A model generated the notes under the pieces. That model ran no database searches. It saw only the letters and a list, made by a program, of their open reading frames with translations, and was not told the origin of the DNA. Of a DNA stretch of 64,000 nt, positions 8,705 through 16,642 are shown piece after piece. How positions within the stretch are numbered: position 1 is the stretch's first letter; the number at the start of each line of letters is the position of its first letter. The stretch lies in the NCBI GenBank assembly GCA_934167465.1, contig CAKPKR010000002.1, forward strand, positions 124,001 to 188,000, in the 5' to 3' direction. The translations under genes and the position numbers were made by a program. The stretch is from an uncultured Bacilli bacterium (GTDB lineage Bacteria; Bacillota_I; Bacilli_A; RF39; UBA660).

Positions 8705-8947
8705 ATGAATAGAAAAAAAGAAAAAATTCTTGAAAAAGAAGAATTACTTAATAATGTAAGTAAAAATATCAAAAAAATATGTAAAGATAAAAAAATAAGT
8801 ATGATGCAACTATCAGAAGAAATTGATATGTCATATGAATATTTAAGACAGATAGTTTCGCCTAAAGGAAAAAAACAATTATCTTTTTATTCAATATATA
8901 AGTTATCTATTATATTGGATGTTACAATTGATCAATTAATAAATTAA
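8705..8947 (+). CDS. XRE-family helix-turn-helix regulator
   Basis: 80 residues with one Cro/C1-type HTH domain at about 18-78. The recognition part reads MMQLSEEIDMSYEYLRQIVS, followed by LSFYSIYKLSIILDVTIDQL, the typical end of this fold. It is preceded by AGGTG. No partner gene lies in the same direction. An inverted GTAAA/TTTAC pair around 8641-8658 in the upstream region might be its own operator, but that is speculative. Targets are unknown; the neighbours are the broken secreted-protein gene and the SASP gene. Confidence 0.8.
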   Translation: MNRKKEKILEKEELLNNVSKNIKKICKDKKISMMQLSEEIDMSYEYLRQIVSPKGKKQLSFYSIYKLSIILDVTIDQLIN

Positions 8948-8977
8948 AAAAAGACAGAATTTTCTGCCCATTTTTAA

Positions 8978-9184
8978 TTATTTTGATTGGTAGTTAGAAC
9001 CACTTAATTGTTGTTCAGCCATACGAACTAATCTTTTTGTGATTTCTCCACCTACAGAACCGTTAGCTCTACTTGTAGCATCTGGTCCCATTGTAACACC
9101 TAATTCAGTAGCTATTTCATATTTCATTTTATCGATAGCTTGTTTAGCACCAGGTGCAACCATTTTATTGTATTTGTTATTCAT
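8978..9184 (-). CDS. alpha/beta-type small acid-soluble spore protein
   Basis: 68 residues. These proteins coat spore DNA, protect it from UV and heat, and are degraded at germination. The conserved core is clear: PGAKQAIDKMKYEIATELGV, with the germination protease site inside YEIATE, and later SRANGSVGGEITKRLV. An 18-codon upstream extension is rejected because AGGAGGTGAG lies just before this ATG. The gene follows thiI, as sspA does in Bacillus subtilis. An inverted repeat GTACAT/ATGTAC lies at 9199-9217, directly upstream. Confidence 0.95.
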   Translation of the reverse strand: MNNKYNKMVAPGAKQAIDKMKYEIATELGVTMGPDATSRANGSVGGEITKRLVRMAEQQLSGSNYQSK

Positions 9185-9254
9185 TGTACTCACCTCCTGT
9201 ACATTAATATGATGTACGGATGTGACAAATAAATACATTTTTTTAATTGGTAAT

Positions 9255-10433
9255 TTATAGCAATTCGCTATAATTTTTTTTATCCAATTCTGTTATTACT
9301 TCTATATTATTAATACATTCATCAATTAAAGTTTCATAATCGAAGTTTGTTTCATATAATAAACATTTATCTAATTCTGGATTAATTACTGGATGTTTTG
9401 GCAAAAATATTGTACAGCAATCTTCATATGGTAAAATACTTGTTTCATATGTATTTATTTTATTTGCTATATCAATTATTTCTAATTTATCCATACAAGC
9501 AACTGGCCTAATTACTGGTAAATTAGTTACATTATTTATAACTATCATACTTGATAATGTTTGTGAAGCTACTTGTCCAATAGATTCACCATTAATTATT
9601 ATTTTTAAGTTGTTTTTTATGCATAATTTATGAGCTATACGATACATCATTCTTCGCATTATGGTAATAATATAATTATCAGGTACATTTTTATATATTG
9701 CTTCTTGTAATTTTGTAAAAGGTACAACATTTACTTTTATATTACCTGAATATTCATTAATAATGCGTGCTAATTCAATTACTTTATTTTTGGCTTCAAC
9801 ACTAGTATGTGGAGGAGATTCAAAATATAAGCATTCTAGGTCAACGCCTCTTTTTAATGATAAGTATCCAGCAACTGGTGAATCTATTCCACCACTTAAC
9901 ATTAGTAATCCTTTACCTTGAACGCCAACAGGATAACCACCAATTCCTTTAATTTCATCTAAGTAAATAAATGTTCCTTCCAATCTAATTTCAATGTGAA
10001 TATTAATATCTGGATTATGAACATCAACTTTTAGATTTGTATTTTTTAAAACGAATCCACCTATTACATTATTAAAATCCATACTACTTATTTCGAACCT
10101 TTTGTCAGCTCTTTTAGTAATTACTTTAAATGTTTTATTGGATTCATTTTTTAGTAATTCTAATACTTTGAATTTTATTTCATCAGTATTATTATTTACT
10201 TTATGTGCGACTACTATACCATGTATTCCAAATACTTTTTTCAATTTATTTACGACTTGATTTAAGTCTTCATTGGAATATTCAATATACATTCTTACTC
10301 GATCTTTTTTTATTTTTATATCAAAATCTTTTAAGATTTTTTTAATATTATTATCTAATATTTGAATGAATAACTTTCTATTTGCTTTTTTTGTTGTTAG
10401 TTCTCCATATTTAATCATTATTAATTTATTCAT
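9255..10433 (-). CDS. thiI: tRNA 4-thiouridine sulfurtransferase ThiI
   Basis: 392 residues. An N-terminal ferredoxin-like and THUMP RNA-binding region (about 1-163) is followed by an adenylating PP-loop domain with SGGIDSP at 180-186. ThiI activates uridine 8 of tRNA with ATP and inserts sulfur delivered by a cysteine desulfurase, and can feed thiazole synthesis. The C-terminal rhodanese domain of the E. coli protein is absent, as usual in Bacilli, so a persulfide from a NifS-like partner must act directly. No desulfurase gene is adjacent here. The SASP gene follows. Confidence 0.95.
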   Translation of the reverse strand: MNKLIMIKYGELTTKKANRKLFIQILDNNIKKILKDFDIKIKKDRVRMYIEYSNEDLNQVVNKLKKVFGIHGIVVAHKVNNNTDEIKFKVLELLKNESNKTFKVITKRADKRFEISSMDFNNVIGGFVLKNTNLKVDVHNPDINIHIEIRLEGTFIYLDEIKGIGGYPVGVQGKGLLMLSGGIDSPVAGYLSLKRGVDLECLYFESPPHTSVEAKNKVIELARIINEYSGNIKVNVVPFTKLQEAIYKNVPDNYIITIMRRMMYRIAHKLCIKNNLKIIINGESIGQVASQTLSSMIVINNVTNLPVIRPVACMDKLEIIDIANKINTYETSILPYEDCCTIFLPKHPVINPELDKCLLYETNFDYETLIDECINNIEVITELDKKNYSELL

Positions 10434-10485
10434 AAAATCACCTGTTAAAATTATACATTAATTAGTTTTTTAAATCAATAAAAAA

Positions 10486-10510
10486 AACATTTGTTGAACC
10501 TTCAAATGTT
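10486..10510 (-). terminator. terminator downstream of the 10557-11006 gene
   Basis: Arms AACATTTG (10486-10493) and CAAATGTT (10503-10510), with seven T following on the minus strand. Confidence 0.85.
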
Positions 10511-10556
10511 CTTTTAATATCAATATATCAAAAGTTTAAAAATAAATTTCAATTTT

Positions 10557-11006
10557 CTAACTTTCATCATCCAATATTTCAGTAAATGGAGTATTTACAC
10601 CATCTCTTAATCTATAGTCACATTCATCTTCTGTTTCAAGCTTTAGGTGTAACGCATCTACCATTATTAGATATGCGCCATTAAACCATTCTCTCGTTTC
10701 CTTATCGGGATGTTTAAATCCTATTATTTCACAAGAATGTAAAGCATGCATATAATAATGGATTGGATATTTGTCACTATCCTCAGCTAATTTTCTCACT
10801 TCTTCTAATGTCATTGTATTTCTCATAAAAGTAGTATCATTTGCTCCAGCATTATATAAAATCGCACTTCTTAATTGACGTGTAAGTTTTTTTGATAAAT
10901 CATATTTAGATTGACCATCGCATCCCCTCAATGCAGATAATACCACAGTTTGTTGTTTCCAAGAAATATTATCACTAGTTAACCATTCTTTCACAACTGA
11001 TTTCAT
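10557..11006 (-). CDS. hypothetical soluble protein, possibly phage-derived
   Basis: 149 residues with mixed charge, several Trp and no membrane segment. It opens MKSVVKEWLTSDNISWKQQT and contains LRGCDGQSKYDLSKKLTRQLRSAI and later YYMHALHSCEIIGFKHPD. The style resembles small proteins annotated only as hypothetical in phages and gut Firmicutes, but I cannot name a family. The start follows AGGAGG with good spacing and the gene has its own terminator, so it is probably a single-gene unit. A tRNA-Leu gene lies just upstream on the same strand. Confidence 0.7.
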   Translation of the reverse strand: MKSVVKEWLTSDNISWKQQTVVLSALRGCDGQSKYDLSKKLTRQLRSAILYNAGANDTTFMRNTMTLEEVRKLAEDSDKYPIHYYMHALHSCEIIGFKHPDKETREWFNGAYLIMVDALHLKLETEDECDYRLRDGVNTPFTEILDDES

Positions 11007-11079
11007 AAACAAACCTCCTACAAAAAAATGACACATTCATACAACATTTCTTAATAAATGCATCAATAAAAAAACAATA

Positions 11080-11165
11080 TGGTACCGGCCAAGGGACTTG
11101 AACCCTCACGATATTGCTACCAATGGATTTTGAATCCATCGCGTCTACCATTCCGCCAGACCGGT
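11080..11165 (-). tRNA. tRNA-Leu (anticodon CAA)
   Basis: An 86-base class II tRNA. Acceptor strands ACCGGTC and GGCCGGT pair. The D-arm contains GGCGGAATGGTAGACGCG. The anticodon stem ATGGA/TCCAT carries loop TTCAAAA with CAA at the anticodon. A variable arm follows, and the T arm is GAGGG-TTCAAGT-CCCTT. The CCA end is encoded (11080-11082), and a T-rich stretch downstream may end transcription. Confidence 0.95.
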
Positions 11166-11193
11166 ATATAAAGATTATAGCACATAACTATAA

Positions 11194-11748
11194 TTAATTC
11201 AATTCTTTATATTTAGATTCAAACAAATCTTTTTCAGTATCTTCTACTTCTGTTTCTTCTATTTTAGGTAAATCTTCAATACTTTTTAGTCCAAAATAAT
11301 CTAAAAAATTTTCTGTAACATTATATAATATTGGTCGACCTGGTTTATCAGATCTTCCAACATCTTTTATTAAATTTTTAAGCAATAATTTTCTTACTAA
11401 ATGACTACTATTAATTCCTCTTATTTCATCAATTTCTATTCTTGTAACTGGTCCATTATAAGCTATGATTGCTAAAGTTTCTAAAGCCGCATTACTTAAT
11501 AATGAATTTGCTTCTTCATCAACTAATTTTTCATAATATTTTTTATGTTCAGGTTTAGTAGTTAATTTTACTTTTTTACCAAACAATTCAATACTCAATC
11601 CTCTTTCACTTCTACTATAATTATCTATAAGTTCTTTGATTAATTCTTTTAATTCTTCATCAGTTATTTCAAGAATATTTTTTATAGTTTCTAACTCTAT
11701 TCCTTCATCACCAGATATAAATAGTAAACCCTCTAAAACTGCTATCAT
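11194..11748 (-). CDS. scpB: segregation and condensation protein B
   Basis: 184 residues forming two winged-helix domains (LEGLLFISGDEGI at the start; LETLAIIAYNGPVTRIEIDEIRG near 90-112; the conserved GRPILYNVTENFLDYFGL near 139-156). ScpB dimers bind ScpA and the SMC ATPase to organise and segregate the chromosome. The C-terminus is short and acidic. Its ATG overlaps the scpA stop codon by four bases (ATGA). Confidence 0.95.
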   Translation of the reverse strand: MIAVLEGLLFISGDEGIELETIKNILEITDEELKELIKELIDNYSRSERGLSIELFGKKVKLTTKPEHKKYYEKLVDEEANSLLSNAALETLAIIAYNGPVTRIEIDEIRGINSSHLVRKLLLKNLIKDVGRSDKPGRPILYNVTENFLDYFGLKSIEDLPKIEETEVEDTEKDLFESKYKELN

Positions 11749-12470
11749 TCTTCACCTCTTAATGAAAGAATTATTTTACTAAAATTATTATCTTGTGTTA
11801 TTTTTAATTCTTGTTTTTTAGCAAGTGTTAAAATTGATAAAAATGTCACAACAATATAATCTTTGTTAACTTCTTCAAATAATTCTTCGAATTCTATTTT
11901 TTTCTTTTGTTTTAAAATATTTTTAATTTCAGTACTTCTTTCACCTACGGAATATTCTTTTTTTGTAATCTTTGTATTTAAAGGTTGTTCTAATTTTTTT
12001 CTTTCTAGAAACTTATTAAAGGCATTCATTAAATCTTCAATACCAATATCTCCTAGGTCAATATTTTCTTCTACTATTTTAAAATGACTTAAATCACTTG
12101 GATCTTTACTAAACACTTGTTTTCTATCCATTTCTAATTGTTTGAATTCCGGTAATTTCTCTTTATATTGTTTATATTCAATTAACCTTCTAATTAATTT
12201 TTCTCTTGGATCTTCTTCATATTCATCTTCTTCTATTTCTTGTTTTGGCAATAATATAGAAGATTTCATTTCAATAAGTTCAGCTGCCATTATTAAATAT
12301 TCGCTAGCAATATCTAAATCTAATTTTTCCATCTCATTTATATAATCTAAATATTGTTTAGTTATTTCTTCAATACTTATATCGCAAATATTAATATCTG
12401 ATTTTTTTATCAAATGAAGTAATAAATCCATTGGACCTTCAAATTCATTAATCATTATTTTATAATCCAT
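11745..12470 (-). CDS. scpA: segregation and condensation protein A
   Basis: 241 residues, the kleisin that bridges SMC heads with ScpB. The N-terminal signature FEGPMDLLLHLIKKSDINI is typical, followed by EYLIMAAELIEMKS, an acidic linker, and a C-terminal winged helix (VVTFLSILTLAKKQELKI). The chosen ATG lies ten bases after AAGGA; an in-frame GTG three codons earlier falls on the ribosome site itself. It is translationally coupled to scpB. The stop codon is TGA, evidence that TGA is not reassigned. Confidence 0.95.
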   Translation of the reverse strand: MDYKIMINEFEGPMDLLLHLIKKSDINICDISIEEITKQYLDYINEMEKLDLDIASEYLIMAAELIEMKSSILLPKQEIEEDEYEEDPREKLIRRLIEYKQYKEKLPEFKQLEMDRKQVFSKDPSDLSHFKIVEENIDLGDIGIEDLMNAFNKFLERKKLEQPLNTKITKKEYSVGERSTEIKNILKQKKKIEFEELFEEVNKDYIVVTFLSILTLAKKQELKITQDNNFSKIILSLRGEE

Positions 12471-12504
12471 AAGTTTCACATCCTTAATAATTATAGCATA
12501 ATTT

Positions 12505-13188
12505 TTATTTTTTTGTTATTCTTTTTGCATATTCACATATAGTCTCATTTTCTTTTATTTCATCACTATAAAATTTAATTATATCCTCTCTACTTTTTAT
12601 TAACAAATCAAATAATAAATCAGTTATTTCTTTTTCAAATGATAAATCATTTATTTTTTCTGTATTGGAAATCACTAAATTATAAAATAGTCTCATGGCT
12701 ATAAAATGACATAATGTTTTATAATTACCCTCATATATTTTTTTTTCATCAGAACTTCTTCTACCTATAAGATATTGACCTGGATCAACCAATCTAAATT
12801 TACCATCATAAATAAAATTACCATAATTCCAATCACATAAGTATACTTTATTTTCTGATAAGTAATTAATCTCTTCAATCAACTTATTTAATTCATAAAT
12901 AAATTTTTCTTTTTTAGTAAATTCTATATTACCTTTTCTTTTACAATAATCGGTTGTATATCCTTTAAACCTATTATTTTGATTATATATTATTTTTCTA
13001 GGCAATAATATTCTTTTAGTATTTAATTCTTTTAGCACAATACATTCTTTCTTCTTTATTCCGCTATTTTTACAAATTTTGAAAGCTTGATCTTTATATT
13101 TATATACAATTCCCTCTGCACCACTACCCAAAAGTTTTAATTTATCTAAATTAATTTGTACTTTTTCATTATCTAAATAATATATCAT
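12505..13188 (-). CDS. small protein kinase-like (phosphotransferase-fold) protein
   Basis: 227 residues with kinase landmarks. A glycine-rich loop LGSGAEGIVYK (about 20-30) and AFKICK with a candidate ATP-binding Lys near 37 come first. LCDWNYGNF follows, with Asp119 and Asn124 in the catalytic-loop position. RLVDPGQY has Asp135 where DFG stands. It lacks an obvious activation segment and resembles the small, compact kinases of the choline/RIO/bud32-like superfamily more than Hanks kinases. The substrate is unknown. I start at the Met preceded by AGGTGA; the longer frame adds 16 residues without a ribosome site. Confidence 0.65.
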   Translation of the reverse strand: MIYYLDNEKVQINLDKLKLLGSGAEGIVYKYKDQAFKICKNSGIKKKECIVLKELNTKRILLPRKIIYNQNNRFKGYTTDYCKRKGNIEFTKKEKFIYELNKLIEEINYLSENKVYLCDWNYGNFIYDGKFRLVDPGQYLIGRRSSDEKKIYEGNYKTLCHFIAMRLFYNLVISNTEKINDLSFEKEITDLLFDLLIKSREDIIKFYSDEIKENETICEYAKRITKK

Positions 13189-13268
13189 AATTTCACCTGT
13201 GTCCAATATATTAACACATACTCTTAAATATTTCAAATTATTATGTTATAATCTATTTGGTGAATGAA

Positions 13269-13571
13269 ATGAAAAAATTTAATATGATAGATGAAGAATT
13301 TATTTGTGAAAATTGTGGTAAAAAAGTTCCTAAATCTAATTATACAGCTAGAGACCATTGTCCTTATTGTTTATATTCTAAACATGTAGACATTAATCCT
13401 GGTGATAGATTGAATGATTGTTTAGGATTATTAGAACCAATTGAAATTGAAAAATTTAAAAATACATATAAAATTATATACAAATGTAAAAAATGTAAAA
13501 AATTACATAAAAACATTATGGCTAATGATGATAATATGGATTTAATAATTGATTTATCAATAAAAAAATAG
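13269..13571 (+). CDS. RNHCP-domain zinc-ribbon protein
   Basis: 100 residues. It contains FICENCGKKV, then TARDHCPYCLYSKHVDINPGDRLNDC, the core of the RNHCP family, and a further CKKCKK pair. The four CxxC-type pairs suggest bound zinc and perhaps nucleic acid binding; the family has no firm function. The ATG used lies five bases after GGTGA; TTG and GTG codons upstream in frame are less likely. A TATAAT at about 13245 suggests a close promoter. Confidence 0.8.
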   Translation: MKKFNMIDEEFICENCGKKVPKSNYTARDHCPYCLYSKHVDINPGDRLNDCLGLLEPIEIEKFKNTYKIIYKCKKCKKLHKNIMANDDNMDLIIDLSIKK

Positions 13572-13588
13572 GCTTTGCCTATTTTTTT
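13562..13588. terminator. bidirectional terminator
   Basis: Perfect twelve-base arms AAAAAAATAGGC and GCCTATTTTTTT with a TTT loop between two converging genes. The stop codon of the RNHCP gene lies in the stem. Confidence 0.93.
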
Positions 13589-13946
13589 ATAATGTTATAA
13601 GTGGTATTAATATAATTATTATTAATAAAAATAATCCTATTAATAATACTTTCATTAAAGACTTATTTCCTTTTAAATCAACCTTAATATCTTTAGGATC
13701 TATTTGTTCAGGTTCTTCTTCTTCCTTATTTAAAGTGATTTTAGCATTCGGATTTTCATTAATTTCTGTATCTATCTTTTTGTCTTCAATTTTTCGATTA
13801 TTAACTATATCATCATAAGTCTCAACTGGTGCTTCTTCATATATTGGTTCTGTTGGTACTGGTTTAACTTCTTGTTTTGCCATTTCATCATTAATTTTTG
13901 AAAAATCTAATTCTTCTGTATATCCATTTTCTAAATTATTATCCAT
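13587..13946 (-). CDS. acidic protein with a C-terminal membrane anchor
   Basis: 119 residues. The first ~95 are hydrophilic and probably disordered (many Glu, Pro and Asn). A single hydrophobic helix follows at about 99-118 (LLIGLFLLIIIILIPLI), so the protein is tail-anchored or oriented with its body in the cytoplasm. It starts ten bases after the ezrA stop codon with AGGAGG before it, so it is cotranscribed with ezrA. No family recognised; a link to the division machinery is only positional. Confidence 0.7.
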   Translation of the reverse strand: MDNNLENGYTEELDFSKINDEMAKQEVKPVPTEPIYEEAPVETYDDIVNNRKIEDKKIDTEINENPNAKITLNKEEEEPEQIDPKDIKVDLKGNKSLMKVLLIGLFLLIIIILIPLITL

Positions 13947-13956
13947 ACTTTCCTCC

Positions 13957-15675
13957 TTAATTTTCTTTAGAATATAAATTTAATAGTTTATCATATATTC
14001 CAGGTTCCACTTTATTTAATGAATTAATTGTTATTTCTAATGATTTTTGATATTCTCCATTATAAAATAGCTTCTCAGAATAAGTTAAATATTTATCCAA
14101 TTCTTCTTCACTACTTCTATATCTATTTCCATAGACTATAGCCATTTCAGCAAACATAGCAGTTCTCATCATTTCTTTCGTTGTTTTAAACAATTTAAGG
14201 ACTAAATCACGGGCAGTATCAACTCTTGTATTTAAAACATCAATTGTTATTGGTTTCTTATCTAATTCCTTAATTATTTCTTTTATAGCTGTTTGAGCTT
14301 CACTCAATTCAACAAAGTAAGTTTTAGGAATAACAGGTAAATTGTATTCTCTAATTTTATTTTTTGAATCATGAAGAATAATTTTAATTTCTTCTAATTG
14401 TTGTCTTGCTCTTACTTCATCATCTTTCATACTACCAATAGAATTTAGTACCATATCTACTCTTTCCTCAGAATTTGCTAACTTAAGGGATAAATTTTCT
14501 ATTTCTTTGGTTAGTTTGGAATAAGCAAATGTATTATTACCTGTATGGTCATTTAATACTTTATAGTCATTATTTAAACTTTCAACATCATTTTTTACTT
14601 GTTCAAGTATTTCTATTTCTTCTGGTTTAAGATTATAAATTGCTCTTATTTCATCCAATTGATTAAATAATTCTGTCATTAAACGATTATTTTTCTTTAA
14701 TTTTTTTTCAAATATTACACTTGTTTCTTCATATGTTTTTTTATCAACTTTCTCTTTTTCAAAATCTGTAAATACTGAATCAAAATAATCTGATAACACT
14801 TTTAATTCAAATAAACTATCTTCTAAGTTTAAAACATTTGCCCTATCTTTAATATCATCAATTTTTTTATTTGCTTCATCAATGTTATATTCAATATTTA
14901 AGTAATCTAAAGGATATCCTTCTTTTGTCATTTTATTATATTCTTCTTTTATGTCAGATATTTTTTTAGGTAATACCGTATTTATCATCAAATAAATACT
15001 TGGTAATTCTTCAAGAACAATTTCCATATGTTTCAGCATATCGTCAATTGATTTTACAACATTAGGAACTTCAGTATATTCATTATTTTCCATTAAAGTT
15101 TCAAAACTCTCAAATCTTGTAGCAATATTTTCAAATTGTAAGTCAACCGGTTCAATATACTCACCAAATTCTGACTTTGTTTCTTTATATTTATTATATA
15201 AATCACGATATTTTCCTTTTAAGCTAGTAATTATTGCTCTATTTCTTTCTTCACTTGTTGTTATTTCTTTTATTTCATTAAGCAAAAATTCACTATTAGT
15301 TCTTACTTTATATATTTCCATTTCAAGTTTAGCAATTTTATAAATTGTATCTTTATAATCTTGTTGTGATAGTGAGTAATTAGCATCCAATAACATATCA
15401 GTTATTTTAGGAATTTGATTAGTTCTAATTACATCTAATCTATCTTTCCATTTATTATACATTGTTTCTAATTTTTCGTTTTTAACTAATGATTCTACTT
15501 TAGTAAGTTCTGGAATTATTGGTGAACTATCAATTTTATTTTTTTCGATTTCAAGATTTGATAATTGTTTTTTAATTTTTGATGTTTTTTTCTTTTGAAG
15601 TAATATTAATACTGTTACTATTAATATTAAAGCTAAAATCATCAAGGATATAATTGATATTATAATTGTATCCAC
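13957..15675 (-). CDS. ezrA: septation ring formation regulator EzrA
   Basis: 572 residues: one N-terminal membrane span (about 2-26), then an almost continuous coiled-coil body with spectrin-like repeats, as in EzrA, which restrains and positions FtsZ rings in Gram-positive bacteria. The start is GTG five bases after GAGGTGG; an earlier GTG lies within the ribosome site. Its closeness to rpsD, thiI and an SASP gene mirrors Bacillus gene order and supports the call. Sequence identity in this family is low, so the assignment relies on architecture and context. Confidence 0.85.
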   Translation of the reverse strand: MDTIIISIISLMILALILIVTVLILLQKKKTSKIKKQLSNLEIEKNKIDSSPIIPELTKVESLVKNEKLETMYNKWKDRLDVIRTNQIPKITDMLLDANYSLSQQDYKDTIYKIAKLEMEIYKVRTNSEFLLNEIKEITTSEERNRAIITSLKGKYRDLYNKYKETKSEFGEYIEPVDLQFENIATRFESFETLMENNEYTEVPNVVKSIDDMLKHMEIVLEELPSIYLMINTVLPKKISDIKEEYNKMTKEGYPLDYLNIEYNIDEANKKIDDIKDRANVLNLEDSLFELKVLSDYFDSVFTDFEKEKVDKKTYEETSVIFEKKLKKNNRLMTELFNQLDEIRAIYNLKPEEIEILEQVKNDVESLNNDYKVLNDHTGNNTFAYSKLTKEIENLSLKLANSEERVDMVLNSIGSMKDDEVRARQQLEEIKIILHDSKNKIREYNLPVIPKTYFVELSEAQTAIKEIIKELDKKPITIDVLNTRVDTARDLVLKLFKTTKEMMRTAMFAEMAIVYGNRYRSSEEELDKYLTYSEKLFYNGEYQKSLEITINSLNKVEPGIYDKLLNLYSKEN

Positions 15676-15817
15676 TAGAACCACCTCGTTATTATAATTT
15701 TACCACAAATTGTGTTTTTTTTACATATTTTTTATTCTTATCATATAGTTATTGTATCATATTTTATTTTTTTTGTACATTTTAATTTAAAATTTCATAT
15801 AATTATGTAGTTAACGC

Positions 15818-15846
15818 TTGACTTATAAGGGGAAAATATATATAAT
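15818..15846 (+). promoter_or_regulatory. sigma-A promoter of rpsD
   Basis: TTGACT (15818-15823), a 17-base spacer, and TATAAT (15841-15846). It is one of the best promoter matches in the window, as expected for a ribosomal protein gene. Confidence 0.88.
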
Positions 15847-15851
15847 TATAG

Positions 15852-16005
15852 GTGCTTAAAACGTTGGCAGCGTTATTTTGAAAATTGTAATGTGTTTATT
15901 ACCCCGTGGGTTATTGTGTAGCTTTAGCTGCAAAGTGAAGATATTAAAATAAACACCCTACAGTTTGGCAAGATAACCTTTATGTTTAGGCAGAAAGGAG
16001 AGATT
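15852..16005 (+). ncRNA. structured rpsD 5' leader, probable S4 autoregulatory element
   Basis: About 155 bases separate the promoter from rpsD. GTGTTTATT (15892-15900) pairs with AATAAACAC (15948-15956). The stem encloses smaller hairpins (AGC-TTTA-GCT near 15920 and CCCC-GT-GGG near 15903). The ribosome site AAAGGAG lies just downstream of another weak stem. In Bacillus, S4 binds the leader of its own mRNA and represses translation; a multibranched leader here is consistent, but I have not matched a named RNA family. Confidence 0.5.
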
Positions 16006-16007
16006 TT

Positions 16008-16607
16008 ATGTCAAGATATACTGGTTCTACTTATAGAAAATCACGTAGACTTGGTTTTTCTGTTTTAGAAAACGGAAAAGAATTAGCAAGAAGACCATAT
16101 GCACCTGGTCAACACGGATCTGACCGTAAAAAAGTTTCTGATTATGGTGTTCAATTACAAGAAAAACAAAAAGTTAGATTTATGTATGGTCTAAATGAAA
16201 AACAATTTAGAAAAATATTCGATGAAGCTGGTAAGATGAAAGGTGTTCATGGTGAAAACTTCTTAAGATTACTAGAAAGTCGTCTAGATAACTTAGTTTA
16301 TCGTATCGGTTTTTCTACTACAAGAAAAGGCGCTAGACAACTTGTTAACCACGGACATATTACTGTAAATGGTAAAAAAGTTGATATTCCTTCTTACAGA
16401 GTTAAACCTGGTGATGTAATCAGTGTTAAAGATTCTGATAAAGAATTAGCAATTATTAAATCTTCATTAGAAGCTACTCATAGCAGAATTGAATATATTA
16501 CTTATGATGATAAAAAAATGGTTGCTACTTATGTTAGATATCCTGAAAGAAGCGAATTAAATGCTGATATCAATGAATCATTAATTGTTGAATTCTACAA
16601 CAGATAA
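16008..16607 (+). CDS. rpsD: 30S ribosomal protein S4
   Basis: 199 residues, normal for Bacilli. It binds 16S rRNA early in small-subunit assembly. The start MSRYTGSTYRKSRRLG lacks the N-terminal zinc Cys cluster, so this is the zinc-free form. PYAPGQHG and LQEKQKVRFMYGL are typical, and the S4 RNA-binding domain spans about 92-155 (LESRLDNLVYRIGF, ARQLVNHGHITVNGKKVDIPS). It is a single-gene transcript with a strong promoter and terminator. Confidence 0.98.
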   Translation: MSRYTGSTYRKSRRLGFSVLENGKELARRPYAPGQHGSDRKKVSDYGVQLQEKQKVRFMYGLNEKQFRKIFDEAGKMKGVHGENFLRLLESRLDNLVYRIGFSTTRKGARQLVNHGHITVNGKKVDIPSYRVKPGDVISVKDSDKELAIIKSSLEATHSRIEYITYDDKKMVATYVRYPERSELNADINESLIVEFYNR

Positions 16608-16611
16608 TGTT

Positions 16612-16642
16612 AAAAAGATAAGTTTGAAACTTATCTTTTTTT
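16612..16642 (+). terminator. terminator of rpsD
   Basis: Arms AAAAGATAAG and CTTATCTTTT with TTTGAAA between, followed by T. It could also act for the converging U32 gene. Confidence 0.9.

Noticed and set aside
9199..9217. GTACAT/ATGTAC repeat with CATATTA as a sigma-G promoter of the SASP gene
   Set aside because: The -10-like sequence lies too close to the ribosome site and no -35 at proper spacing is visible, so I list only the repeat.
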